From assembly GCA_015178975.1 (NCBI GenBank), contig WHVD01000212.1:54970-118969 (forward strand): a DNA stretch of 64,000 nucleotides. Reading direction: 5' to 3'. Positions 9,627 to 21,559 of this stretch are shown in pieces. This DNA is from Hysterangium stoloniferum (Eukaryota; Basidiomycota; Agaricomycetes; Hysterangiales; Hysterangiaceae). The translations under genes were made by a program, and so were the position numbers. Under the pieces are notes generated by a model. It searched no databases and had not been told where the DNA came from. It was given only the letters and a program-made list of their open reading frames with translations. The stretch's first letter is position 1. Each line of letters opens with the position of its first letter.

Positions 9627-11348
9627 TGACCACTGGCAAGAACCAAACACCGAGATCTTCGACAACCCCGAGTAGTTCAAAACCCCATCAAAGACCTGCA
9701 AGTCTGGAACCATCCCATAATGTCACCATGAGGAAGTCTTCATTGGCTTTTCAAAAACCAGTTCCTCCTGGAAGTTCCCCTGGTTGACTTGGGCCTGACT
9801 TATGGCCCTAGTGATGATAAGGAACTATTTGTTTCTTATTCAGATAGAGTGGCAGCTGGACCTTCAATGGATACTCCCCCAGGTCCACATGAAGAATGTC
9901 CATCAACTGGGCAGTTGAGCACTCCTGGAGCTAATGCTGAGCCTACTCATGCTCCCAAACCCGTTCTCTCGTTCCCGCCTAGGCAGGTCATCCTCAAGCA
10001 ATTCTTTGGGGGTCATATGGTTTATGCTCAGCCCATCGATTTGCAATGGGATATATACTACACCGATCAAATCTCCGCGGATCAGGTTACTCCCTTTGTG
10101 GAGGAGTACAATATGGATTACCCCTCTTTACCGGTGACCGTAGCAGTCTGGTTAGGTCATTATCAGGCTATCTTATCGGCGCAGGACTTATTCACGTGAC
10201 CAGGGACCCTTGAGGATCTGACCCGCTCAATTCCTGAATGGTCGAGTGAGGTTACTTCTGTTACGGAAGGAGGAAGGACAATTTTTAAGCAGGAAGTGTT
10301 CTCTTTATTCCTCAAAGCGCTCTGTGCACACAATGATGTGTTGCAAATCCTTCACATCATACTTGGTGGGGATCACATCATGCCCAAGGTTGACTACCAG
10401 TATATATACATCCAGATGTTGGAGGAATCTCTTAACGGGGTCACTCGAAATTCATCATTTGTGTATTTTACTCTAAGGGGTCGGTTGAGGCAAAATCAGA
10501 GGAGACTCGATAAGATGGTTTTGGAAGTGCTCTACCCTTATAATAACTCGATCCAAGTGCCTGATTTGCCCATCTCCACAACTAGTTCATTTGTTCGTAA
10601 CCTAAATGGGTCCCCCAACACTCATTTCCTTCATTCGCTCAATTGTCCTGTTATCTTGCAAGATTTCCCATTGGATATGAGGATGCAAGTTGCAGACCAT
10701 CTTCAGGAAAAGGGAATGGAAATATGCACTCCCTTCCACCAACCTCAGCTGCGTCGGCCTTTGAATATGATCAAAATTGAGAGAGGAATCTCGAAGGAAC
10801 TTAGCCTGGCACCCCACCAGGGGATTCATCGCTCTCGCATTGCGTTCGAATGAATGTCAGATAACCCTAGCTTCAGTGATGAACTACCCACGACTAGGAA
10901 TAGATCAGTCGCCAACAGGGGTCGACCGTCCTTCTCTACAGCATTCACCGAGGGCATAGCTGGTCAGGTTGCTGGTCGAGGATCTCTGAACCCAGATGAT
11001 CCCCGCCATTCCCTGCTGATCTCCTCGAATCCTTTTCTGCCACCAGGAGAACCCCCTAGCAGTTCATCTGGGAGCTCTAGTAGTTCAGACTATGGAGGGA
11101 ATTCGGGATGTGGGGGGTGTCATGGTGGAGTACCTAACTCTCCCTTTCAAACTCCAACGCAGCCTCGAGCCAGCGCGCCTATTGATGACTTACCTAAGGA
11201 TAAAAAGATCTCTCTTAACACCAATGACATCAAAATAAAATGGTCTGACCTTCCCGAATACGATGGAACTCAATCCAAGGCCTTGGACTACATCATGGAT
11301 ATCATGAGTCTCTTGGAGATCTCAGACTCCATGAGCACATTGTTAGGT
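9627..11348 (+). pseudogene. Ty3/gypsy gag of element C, decayed, first part
   Basis: The start MTTGKNQTPRSS matches the gag start in elements B (18705) and H (minus, 45624). Gag forms the particle that packages element RNA. Aligning with those copies, the core block FPPRQVILKQFFGGHMVYAQPIDLQWDIYYTD (pieces at 9970-10080) and ILHIILGGDHIMPKVDYQY are recognisable. The reading frame is interrupted by stops near 9786, 10197 and 10851 and needs frame changes, so no complete Gag can be made. The coding sequence is cut at 11348 by a solo LTR and resumes at 11822. Confidence 0.82.
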
Positions 11349-11821
11349 GTGAAGAGTGGCGGAAGTTCTGACCGTTCTATATACGAAGAAATGAGTAGAA
11401 AGGAAGGATATTGACCTATTCGGTGCAATATAAGAGAAAGTGAGAGAAAGAGCATGAGATGACAAAGGAGTCAACGAGTGTGATGGTTTGAGTGGAGGCC
11501 TCGACTGTTATAGTTTGAGGCCAGAAGTGTTCAGTAGTTCAGATAATGCTACCTATATGGTAGCTGACACGTTACCCTGATCACCGCTCGTAGTAGACCT
11601 AGTTTGTGTCTTACGAGTGGTGGTTCTTGGGTTAAAGTGTGTCTGAGTTCTAATTGGTGCTGAGTGCACCCACAAGTATACACAATGCTTTGAACTAATG
11701 AAATATGCAATATTCGAAGAATATGAAAGATAGAAAAATATGAATAGAATATGTAAAATATAAATGAAATAAAAGGAGTGTTTTACCACAATGAAACTGT
11801 GGTAAAAGCATACTCCTCACA
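11349..11821 (-). repeat. Solo type A LTR in gag of element C
   Basis: 473 bp, TGTGAAGAGTGGCGG to CATACTCCTCACA, minus orientation. It is flanked by the direct duplication TTAGG (11344-11348 and 11822-11826). Gag reads across the site once the LTR and one copy of the duplication are removed. A solo LTR is what remains after recombination between the two LTRs of a full element. Confidence 0.95.
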
Positions 11822-13358
11822 TTAGGAGTCGCTCTGCCAAGACAACTCACCGGCAATGCCAAGATCTGGTGGAGCACTTTAGACTGTGAACATCACACTG
11901 AATTCAGTTGATCTCACGGATCGTTTCTTTGGGGTATTGTAGAGAGATTACTTGGAACTCGTTGGTGTGAATCCTTAGCCTTAGAATGGGAAGCCATGAA
12001 ATTTAGACACGTTGGCCACGATTGGGAGACACCTGTTCACTATATTCAACGGAGAATTAAGCTTTATTGATTCTTGTATGGCTTCCACCAAAATCGAAAG
12101 GACAAAACATGCAGACTCATCCTCACACTACCCACGGAATGGCTTTACCTTCTACAAGGACAACCCATTGATGACATCATGAGCTTACAGACTTATGCTA
12201 ACAATCTGCAAGAGGCTCTGATTAATGCTTGGGTCCAAACATGTTGAGAGCGTTATCGGTTTCAGAAGCCCAGAGTCATGATCGCTGAGCAGGAAGAATC
12301 GGATCTCTGGCATGAAGAAGAGCACTTCAGCGGAATCGATTCCACTAATCGAGGCCACATCCTTCTCAGTAAAGCTGAAGATAAAACCACCCCTAGGAGA
12401 TCCAACACAAAACAGGGTAGAAAACACGGCAAGTTCTTTTTCGAACGAAGCGACAAGAAAAGCATCGCTAAACCCCCAAAGGAGTGCTGGATTTGTGGGA
12501 GCTTAGAGCATTTTAAGATTGACTGCCCTCACGCTGGTAAGATCTCACACTATGTCTCTATTAACAAATGCTCCGCACAGAACCCGACCGAGGAGGTGGA
12601 GGATCAGAGGGCTTACAAAGCGGTTTATGGATTAAGCATACAGGGACAAGTACATAACGTTGATGAGGAATTGATTTTCATTTCTATCTACCTTCCTCAA
12701 TCAGAGGACAACATTGTTTTAGATGCGAGTTCATCCCCAAACGAGAACGAAGCATCGCAAGTCTATGTTTCTATATCAGACCGTGATTTCCTTGAGAAAG
12801 GAGACTGGCTAGATGCTCATTGTCAGAACTGGAAAGGTCTGACTGAGACGGGAGCCTTATTGCGATCTAAACCTCCTACCATTGAGGAAATCGTCAACGA
12901 GGAAGTATTTGCAAACCAATCTAAAGAAATAAGTCAGACCTGCATTATAGAAGACCCCTCTGAGTTAGAGGGATCGGAGGAGGAGAACTTCCCCTTCGAC
13001 CCAGGGCAGTTACCCAACCTAATTCCTTGTGATGAATCAGATTCTGAAGCAGATGACTCTGTTCCGAATGTACCTAATGGTAGACGTGTCAGGAGGGATG
13101 TCAAACTGGCCATAAGAAAGGAAAGAAAAAGACCCAGGGTCCAATACCCTTGATCCAGTTGGCTTATGAAAGAGGATTTGACCATTATCTACCGCAAAAG
13201 GGATCCCCCGGGTGGATACTCCAGTATTGGGATTTCAGCATTACACATCTACAGACATGTAGGGGACTCCAAAGCCTCTAATCCTATTAAAATCAGGTTG
13301 GATGCCGGAGCTGATCTTTCCTTAATTTTGGAGGATTTCTATAAGGAACTAGTGGACC
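11822..13358 (+). pseudogene. Gag zinc knuckle and protease of element C, truncated
   Basis: This continues gag after the solo LTR (ALPRQLTGNAKIWW, then the C-terminal helical part). The frame 12278-13153 carries the zinc knuckle CWICGSLEHFKIDC (CX2CX4HX4C), which binds RNA in Gag. After a stop at 13151-13153 the next frame (from 13166) has the retroviral-type protease motif LDAGADLSLI around 13300. The homology ends at FYKELVD (13358), where unrelated sequence beginning TGTTACGACCCG takes over. Compared with elements B, E and H, the rest of pol is missing. The acidic stretch SEEENFPFDPG between knuckle and protease is shared by the family. Confidence 0.85.
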
Positions 13359-14975
13359 TGTTACGACCCGTTCCTGGATGTTTCAATATCCAACTTCCAA
13401 TCTCCAACTACGGAACATCATAGTTACCGTATCATCTGCGTTTGTCCCTTGTTCCGTATTTGGCATTTTGTCCGTTGACAAGTAATTCACTCATTTGTTT
13501 GTTGTATTCCCGTTTCGGAATATTGTCTCCCTAATATGTCTTATTGTATTTCCGTTTTAAGAACATTTCCGTTTCCGTCTTATTATGGTCTTAGTTTGTA
13601 GTACAATAACGAGTAGACTTATATTAGTTTCCGCGAATTTGTATTTTACCTTAGATCTGATATCGACTTAGTTTCTTATTCCTCCTCCCATCTTTCTGTA
13701 CACTCGATATTCGGAACTCTTCAGAACTCTGAATATCCGTATCTTCCATCGTAAGCCTTACTTCCGAAATTAAGGACTTTGAGCATTTGCGTAGAGGTGC
13801 AGCACATAAGCTGAAGCCGACATCCTGACCCTATCCACTAGTTTCCGACTTCCCGGTGACTTTCCGATAGTTCCGGAATAAGTTCCCGACATGGCACTTA
13901 ACAGCTTGATAGTAAGTTGATTTAGTCTTGATTTGATTTCTAAATATTCAGGATGAAAGCCTTGATCCAGAATATATGTGGATTACTGAAAGATTGCTGC
14001 AACAATAGATTGAAACAAGATCTTCCCAGAGCGTCCACCAATTTTTGTAATGTATTCAGGGGATTCTCTTAGATAGCTCAATATATGCTATAGTGTCACA
14101 GAGCTTCAACAATAAAACAAGCAAAGGTCCAGTAATTTAAATACTGATAGATTAATGAGCTGTGCTATGAAGCTTAAACAACTCAAATCAATGCTTATTT
14201 TGATTATTGAAAGGTTCAATAGAACTGTGTATGACTCTTTTAGCAAATACAAGAACTATTCCTTGAGAATAGGGGCTGGAAGCTGAATATATGTGCAGTA
14301 ACCTGGCAGAGACTTGATATAAGAGCTTCGGATTCTTGTATGCTTATTTGTAACTATTAATAGTTATTTAACAAGGCGTTAAATAATTCATTAATAGAGA
14401 AAATAATATGTATTGGATTATCTGAGTGCTTGTACTTGATTAATTCAATAAACTTAGGGCTGGGCCTTGAGTAATCTAGTATTGGCAGGGATTTCAGTAA
14501 GGATACTTAGATACTTATTAGGTTTATTATCTAATTAATAAGCCTAAAGGGTAGCTGTGAGGCTGGGGAACTTAGATGATTAGCTAAGTCCAAGAGTTGC
14601 TGACAAAGATTCAAGATGCTGCAAGTGTAGGTGCTTGCAGTGAGTGTATCAGACTAAGGCTATTATTGTCCTTAGGATGATGAGGTAAGCTTCTGTGCTG
14701 TACTGTAAAATATGTGAGAGATAGATTGGTTTTATTGGAAACTTTGCCCTCCTTATATACATTTTGATAACTCAATGATTAGCTAACTATTTAGTTTATG
14801 ATGTCATTAGTGAGATCATAATGACCTCATATTCTACTCATTATTTACCCTTTGTCTATCATGTGATTCTCTTCTCTGAGACAAGGGTTGTAACCTCTTG
14901 CTTGAACATGAAGGTTCAAGGCCGCGGTCCCGGGACGGAAGCAAATGATGAGTCGGCGGAATCTAATAATGACTC

Positions 14976-15745
14976 GGGTAGTCACAATTGTGACTTGTGT
15001 GACTCGGTGTGAGGAGTATGCTTTTACCACAGTATCATTGTGGTAAAACACTCCTTTTATTTCATTTATATTTTACATATTCTATTCATAATTTTCTATC
15101 TTTCATATTCTTCGAATATTGCATATTTCATTAGTTCGAAGCATTGTGTATACTTGTGGGTGCACTCAGCACCAATTAGAACCCAGACAACTTTTACCCA
15201 GCAGACACCACCTCGTAACGACTCAGATGTCGAATAGTGAGAGGTGTCAAGGGTAGTATCTCAGCTACCATAAGGGTAGCATTCTCTAGTCTACTAATAG
15301 CCTTTTGGACTCGAACCGCTAAGGTCGAGTTCCGCTTTCAAGACTTTGCGCTCGTCGATACTGTAGTCGACTCGCGCTACTATTACTCTATCCTAGATAC
15401 TCAGTCTTTAGCTGAGTGTCTTACTTATTTCTAGCTACTAGTTGTACTGTAAAAGGTCAACTCATTATCTTACTGTTCTAAGCCGTCACGAGCAACTATA
15501 CAGTTGCTCTTGAGGTGTACAGTGTGTTCTTATACTAGTACTAACAGTCTAGTAATCTATAGTATTGTACTGACGGTCAATACTCTCTAATAGTAGTTGA
15601 ATAAACACTATTCTTTGTATATTGAGCGGTCAGAATCCACCACTCTTCACACTTGGGTAGTCACAATCGTGACTTGTGTGACTCAAGTAGTCACATTCGT
15701 GACTTGTGTGACTCGGGGTAGTCACATTCGTGACCTTTGTGACAT
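14976..15745. repeat. Tandem array of about 30-bp units, split by an LTR
   Basis: Four units containing gtagtcaca..cgtgacttgtgtgact: one at 14976-15007 and three at 15655-15745, the last degenerate. The LTR at 15008-15651 separates the first unit from the others. Each unit contains a small inverted repeat (gtcaca/tgtgac). Confidence 0.8.
15008..15651 (+). repeat. Type D (mosaic) LTR, apparently solo
   Basis: 644 bp from TGTGAGGAGTATGC to CCACTCTTCACA. The first 170 bp match type A LTRs. The remainder (cagacaccacctcgtaa onwards) matches type B LTRs. Flanks CTCGG (15003-15007) and CTTGG (15652-15656) agree at 4 of 5 positions, consistent with an old target duplication. No PBS or gag follows. 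Confidence 0.85.
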
Positions 15746-16050
15746 CCCGACACCGGAGGCTTATCTAATAAGTCACATGACTCCAAAATGTGCAAACTAG
15801 GCTGCAGCAAGGTGCCGAAAGGTAATAACTAAGTAAATAAAATATAAATAATTAGTTAAAAATTATAATAAATTAACTAAGATATAATAGCATAATATGA
15901 GTTCATATATGCTATTATTATGCGAAGTTAAAAGGAATAGAGCCTATATTTCACAATAAAAATATAATAAAAATACAATAAATTTGAGAAAATATTAATA
16001 AATTCAAAGAAAATTAAGAGAAAATTATGAGATAAAGCTGATACCTCACA

Positions 16051-17995
16051 CTGGCATGAGGAAGAACACTCTGGAGGAATCGACCCCACTAACCAAGGCC
16101 ACATCCTCCTCGGCGAACTCGAGGATAAAACCGTCCCTAGGAGATCGAACACGAAGCAGGGTAAGAAACACGGCGAGTTCTTTTTCGAATGAAGTGACAA
16201 GAAAAGCGTCGCCAAACCCCCGAAGGAGTGTTGGATTTGCGGGAGTTTAGAGCATTTCAAGATTGACTGCTCCCACGCGGGCAGGATGTCGCACTATGTC
16301 TCTAAATGCTCCACGCAGAACCCAATGGAGGAGGTGGAGGATCAAAGGGCTTATGAAATGGTTTATGGATTAAGCGTACAGGGACAAGTACATAACATTG
16401 ATGAGGAATCAATTTTCATTTCTGTCTACCTTCCTCAGTCAGAGGACAACATTGTTTCAGACGTGAATGCATCTTTGAATGAGAACGAGACATTGCAAGT
16501 TTATGTCTCTATACCAGACCGTGATTTTCTCGAGAAAGGAGACTGGCTAGACACTCATCATCAGAACCGTGAAGGTCTGACTGAGATGAGAGTTTTATCG
16601 CGACCTGAACCTCCCACCATTGAGGAAATCGTCGATGGGGAAGCATTTGCGAACTGATCTAAGGAAATAAGTCAGACCTACATTATAGAAGACCCCTCTG
16701 AGTCAGAGGGATTGGAGGAGGAGAGCTTCCCCTTCGACCCAGGGCAATCACCCGACTTAATTCCTTGCAATGAGTCAGACTCTGAAGTGGACAACTCTAT
16801 TTCAAACGCCACTCCCAAGGTACCTAATGGTAGACGTATCAGGAGGAACGTCAAACTGGCTACAAGAAAAGAAAGCAAAAGACCTAGAGTCCAATACCCC
16901 CGATCCAGTCGGCTTATGAAGGAGGATTCGACTATAATCTATCGCAGAAGGGACCCTCCAGGTGGATATTCCAGTATTGGGATTTCAGCATTACACATCT
17001 ACGGACGCATAGGGAATTCAGAAGCCTCAAATCCTATTAAAATCAGGCTGGATGCTGGGGCCGACCTCTCCTTAATTTCGGAGGACTTCTATAAGGAACT
17101 AGAGGACCGCCCTAAGCTCAAGCAAGGGTTCAAGCTGCACCTCGTACAACTTACCGGTAATGCCAAAGTATTAGGATATATCAACGTCCCCATTTATCTC
17201 GAGGACGACACCGGTATACTCCTTAAATTTACTGCCAAAATGTATGTTGTCCGAGGTATGACCGTCCCGATTCTTCTTGGAGAAGACTTTCACGTGAACT
17301 ATGAGATCGGGACACTGCAAGACCAACTGCTGGGCTCCAGATTGATTTTGCCTGGGAGAGCAGGATCTATCCCAGCCAGTTCTTCCAAGGAGTTGCAGCC
17401 TTTAGCCTTTTCGATTAGCAAGATCCCCCTTGAGGAACTAACCAATGACTCACCTGAATTGACTTCCAAACCAGACAAAGGAGTGCATACTGAAAGAGCG
17501 CACGGGCCTTGCAGGATTGTACTATAGAACTGGAATCGGCTCGATTAGTACCAATCTTTGTAGGAGATCTTATTGGTGACCAATGGATAGTCGAGGGAAT
17601 TGTCTTGCAGAACGACGATGGGAGTATACTAGCTGCTCCCACCACTGCCATCTCTAGGGAATGCGCCACGATACCCCTCGCTAATCCCTCTCCGATGCCA
17701 AGAATCATTAGATGAGGGGAAACCATTGGATTAATTAACGACGCAAACAAATGGGCCCAGACCCCTGGATCTTTGACTGAGAAAGCATCAATGCAGTCAA
17801 TGGCAACCAAGATCGCCCATCTCGTCGAGAGTCTATCAAGAATAGAAGAGGAACGTGTCTTTAATCCTCAATCTTCCGGACTGCCCCCAGAATGGGAACT
17901 CGCAGACAATTTCGACCTGGCAGGCCCTAAAATGTCAGAGGTTGCCACCATGGAAACATTTCGTGCGGAAGATCTGCATAAGCTGGTTAACTTAG
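16051..17995 (+). pseudogene. Element E gag C-terminus, protease and spacer before RT
   Basis: The zinc knuckle CWICGSLEHFKIDC lies at 16229-16270 and the protease motif LDAGADLSLISEDFY at about 17048. The region after it (LTGNAKVLGYINVPIYLED, then VPILLGEDFHVNYEIGT) is the rest of the protease. The frame has stops at 16655-16657 and 17525-17527, and a frameshift near 17510 before DCTIELESARLVPIF. It ends at LHKLVNL at 17995, where element B is inserted; the RT continues at 53007. It overlaps in content with 12303-13358, with many differences, so the two are separate family members. Confidence 0.87.
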
Positions 17996-18627
17996 TGTGA
18001 AGGGTATGCATATATGCATAATTGGACAGTGGATTAATATGCACATTATAGTATTTTATTATCTAGTTTCTATTCCTTTTCTTTAATTCCCTATATCCTT
18101 CGAGCATACCCGTATTTCTTAGTTCGAAGTCTTGTGTATACCTATGGGTGCTCTCGGCACCAAACGACAGACATCTTTTTACCCAGCAGACACCACCTCG
18201 TAAACGACCCAGACGTCGAATAGCAAGAGGTGTCAAGGGTAACGTCTCAGTTACCGATAAAGGTAGCGTTTTCTTGCATACTAACAGACTTTGAACTCAA
18301 ACCGCGAAGGTCGAGTTTCACTCTAAGGTCTTTGCGCTCCTTGACACTATAGTTGACTCGTGCTACTATCTCTTTACTTTAGATATCCAGCCTCTCATTG
18401 ATTATCTATTTTACATCTAGCTACGAGTGGTACCGTAAAGGTCAACTCTTTCATTCTCTCATTCTAGCTGTCAAGAGCAACTGTATAGATGTGTAGCATG
18501 TCTCCTTGCTAGTAATGTCAGTCTAGCAATCTACGGTATTGTACTGAACGGTCAATACCTGCTAATAGTAGTTGAATAAACACTATACTTCGTATATTGA
18601 ATGGTCAGAATCTATCGACTCTTCACA
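17996..18627 (+). repeat. 5' LTR of element B (type B)
   Basis: TGTGAAGGGTATGCATATA to ATCGACTCTTCACA. Near the 5' end is the 16-bp palindrome tatgcatatatgcata. It lacks 11 bp of the central palindrome (ttgctcttgtg) found in its partner at 52467. Confidence 0.93.
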
Positions 18628-18628
18628 G

Positions 18629-18648
18629 TGGTGATCCGGGCTGGACCG
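18629..18648 (+). promoter_or_regulatory. Primer-binding site of element B
   Basis: tggtgatccgggctggaccg starts one base after the LTR. The same 20-bp block follows the type C LTR (9551) and precedes the 5' LTRs of A' and H on the minus strand. Confidence 0.7.
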
Positions 18649-18704
18649 TTCTTTTCCTACGAAGAAAGATCTTATTATTGGACTACTAAAACCCGAACAT
18701 GCGA

Positions 18705-20881
18705 ATGACTACGGGCAAGAACCAAACACCTAGGTCTTCATCAGCTCCGAGTAGCTCCATGCCTCGTCAGAAATCTGCTAATTTGGAACCACCCCGTAAC
18801 GTCACCTTGAGGAAGTCTTCGTCGACTCTCCAAGGATCAACTCCTCTGGAGGATCCTTCTGGAGTAGTAGCGGAATCGTCAACGAACATTCCACCCGACC
18901 CACCTGAAGAACGCTCATCACCCAGGCAGTTGAACGCCCCTGGAGTTGATGTTGAGCCTGATCAAGCACCCACGCCCGTTCTCAAGTTCCCTCTGAGACA
19001 GGTTATTCTCAAGCAGTTCCTCAGAGGTCATATAATTTATGCTCAGCCCATCGACTTACAATGGGATATGTATGTATTACACCGATCGAATCTCCGAGGA
19101 TCTGGTTACTCCCTTTGTAGAGGAGTACAATACGGATTATCCCATTTTACCAGTGACTGTAGCAGTTTGGTTAGGTCGTTACCAGGCGATCTTATCGGCG
19201 TGATATTTATTCACGCAACCAGGGAACCTTGAGGACTTGACCCGATCGATTCCTGAATGGTCGAATGAGGTGACTACCGCTGCGGAAGGAGGAAGAAGGA
19301 TTCTCAAGCGGGAGGTGTTTTCTCTATTCCTTGAAGCACTTTGTACGCATGATGATGCGTTGCAGATCCTGCACGTCCTGCTCGGCGGAGATCATGTCGT
19401 GCATAAGGTTGACTACCAGTACATGTACATCTGCATGTTGGAGGAGTCTCTCAATGGAGTCACGCCAAATCTGCCGTTCGCATATTTCACCTTAAGGGGT
19501 CGGCTGAAGCGAAATCAAAGAAGACTTGATAAGATGGTTTTAGAGGTACTCCTCCCCTATAATGACTCGATTCAGATCCCCAATTCGCCTATCTCCATGA
19601 CTAATTCGTTCGTTCGCAACCTAAATGGGTCTCCAGATACTCATTTCCTATGTTCTCTCAACCGTCCTGTGATATTGGAGGACTTTCCGCTGGACTTGAG
19701 GACACAGGTGATAGAACGCCTCCAAGAAAAGAGGATTGAGGTCTGTGCTCCCTTTCATCAACCTCAGCCGCATCGACTCCTGAACACGATGGAGATCGAG
19801 AGATGAATCACGATGGAACCCGGTCCCACACCTTTTCAGGGAGATCCTCACTCTCGTGTCGCATTTGAGGGAGTTTCCAACAGCCCTAACGTCGAGAACG
19901 AGGTGACCACTGTCAGAAACCGAACAGTCACCAGCAAGGGTTGACCGTCCTTCTCTACAGTGTTCACTGAGGGTATAGCTGGCCCAGTCACTGGTCGAGG
20001 ATTGCTGAACCCAGACGGTCCCCGCCATTCTCTGCTGATCACTTCAAATCCCTTCTTGCCATCAGGAGGACCCCCTAGTGATTCATCTGGGAGTTCGAAT
20101 ACTTCAGACCGAGGAGGGAACTCGGGATGTGGGGAGCACCACAATGGAGTGCCTAATACCCCTTTTTGAACTCTGATGTGGTCTCAAGCTAGCGCGCTTA
20201 TTGATGGCTTACCTAAGGACAAGAAGATCACTCTTAACACCAACGACCTCAAGATCAAATGGTCTGACCTCCCCGAATACGATGGAGCCCAATCCAAGGC
20301 CTTGGATTATATCATGGACATCATGAGTCTTGCAGAGATATCAGACTCTTTGAGTGTGATGTTAGGAGTCGCTCTGCCAAGACGACTCATGGGAAACGCT
20401 AAGGTCTGGTGGAGCACCCTAGACCGTGAGCATTGTACTGAATTCAGTCAATCTCATGGGTCATTTCTCTGGGGCATTGTGGAAGGATTGCTTGGAACTC
20501 GCTGGCGTGAATCCTTGGCCTTAGAATGGGAAGCCATGAAATTTCGACAAGCTGGTCATGATCGCGAGACACCCGTCCACTATATCCAATGGAGAGTTAA
20601 ACTCTATCATTTTCTGTCCGGGTTCCACCAGGACAGAGGAGATGAGACACGCAGACTCATTCTCACGCTGCCTACGGAATGGCTCTACCTTCTTCAAGGA
20701 CAACCCATCGACGATATCATGAGTTTGCAGACTTATGCTAATAACCTGCAAGAAGCTCTGATTAACGCTTGGGTCCAAACACACCGGGAACGTTACAGGT
20801 TCCAGAAACCGTGCGTAATGTTAGCAGAGGGTCAGGAAGTGGATTTTAGAGTCACCGACGACTTCTCTTCACCTAACCAGG
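18705..20881 (+). pseudogene. Element B gag, first part, frameshifted
   Basis: Gag starts at MTTGKNQTPRSSSAPSSS with a Ser/Pro-rich N-terminus, then LRQVILKQFLRGHIIYAQP and the helical core. A 4-bp duplication (tatgtatgtatt near 19068) shifts the frame relative to element H. Stops occur at 19201, 19804 and 20167. The block SDLPEYDGAQSKALDYIMDI and NAKVWWSTLDREH (from 20176) correspond to a retrotransposon-type Gag core. The sequence stops at DDFSSPNQ (20881), where element A' is inserted; it resumes at 26753. Confidence 0.87.
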
Positions 20882-21353
20882 TGTGAAGAGTGGCAGAAGT
20901 TCTGACCGTTCTATATAAAGAAATGAGTAGAAAGGAAGGATATTGACCTATTCAGTGCAATATAAGAGGAAGTGAGAGAAAGAGCACGAGATGACGAAGG
21001 AGTCAACGAGTGCGATGGTTCGAATGGAGGCCTCAACTGTTATAGTTCGAGGCCAGAAGTATTCAGTAATTCAGATAATGCTACCTATGTGGTAGCTGAC
21101 ACATTACCCTGATCACCACTCGTAGTAGACCTAGTTTGTGTCTTACGAGTGGTGGTTCTTGGGTTAAAGTGTGTCTGAGTTCTAATTGGTGCTGAGTGCA
21201 CCCACAAGTATACACAATGCTTTGAACTAATGAAATATGCAATATTAGAAGAATATGAAAGATAGAAAAAAATGAATAGAATATGTAAAATATAAATAAA
21301 ATAAAAGGAGTGTTTTACCACAATGAAACTGTGGTAAAAGCATACTCCTCACA
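20882..21353 (-). repeat. 3' LTR of element A' (type A)
   Basis: 472 bp, TGTGAAGAGTGGCAG to CATACTCCTCACA on the plus strand, intact. The adjoining gtgccccccagttcgaa (from 21354) is the purine-tract side of the family in minus orientation, which identifies it as the 3' LTR. Confidence 0.92.
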
Positions 21354-21470
21354 GTGCCCCCCAGTTCGAAGGGATGTGCTATACGAAGTTCTGGAAAGCT
21401 TGGGGGATGCCCCCCAGGTGTCTTGTGTGGAGCCCCCCAAACTGCAAGGTGCCAAGACCCCAGTATTCAA
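21354..21470 (-). pseudogene. Remnant of the third ORF (C-terminus) in element A'
   Basis: Minus strand reads LGGSTQDTWGASPKL, the counterpart of LGGSSQEAWGGVPDAL at the end of the third ORF in element F (minus, near 61180). Upstream of this short block the similarity fades. Only the last 30 or so codons are recognisable. Confidence 0.6.
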
Positions 21471-21559
21471 AGAGAGGTTGGTGGGTTTATGGGCAGGAAG
21501 GAAAGATGTCGATGTGGAAAAAGGGAGGGAAGGGAAGGGAAAAAAATAGATCCATTCTT

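Larger units (their letters stand above)
13359..16050. mobile_element. Unidentified insertion separating elements C and E
   Basis: The segment begins TGTTACGACCCGTT and ends near CCTCACA at 16050, so its ends have the TG..CA form of LTR elements, but no matching LTR pair or target duplication was found. No coding sequence is recognised: 13359-14900 is non-coding with rich C/T runs, and 15780-16040 is extremely AT-rich with an 11-bp hairpin (ataatagcata/tatgctattat at 15884-15918). It contains a short tandem array and a solo-like LTR. A junction made by recombination is as likely as a single insertion. Confidence 0.4.
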
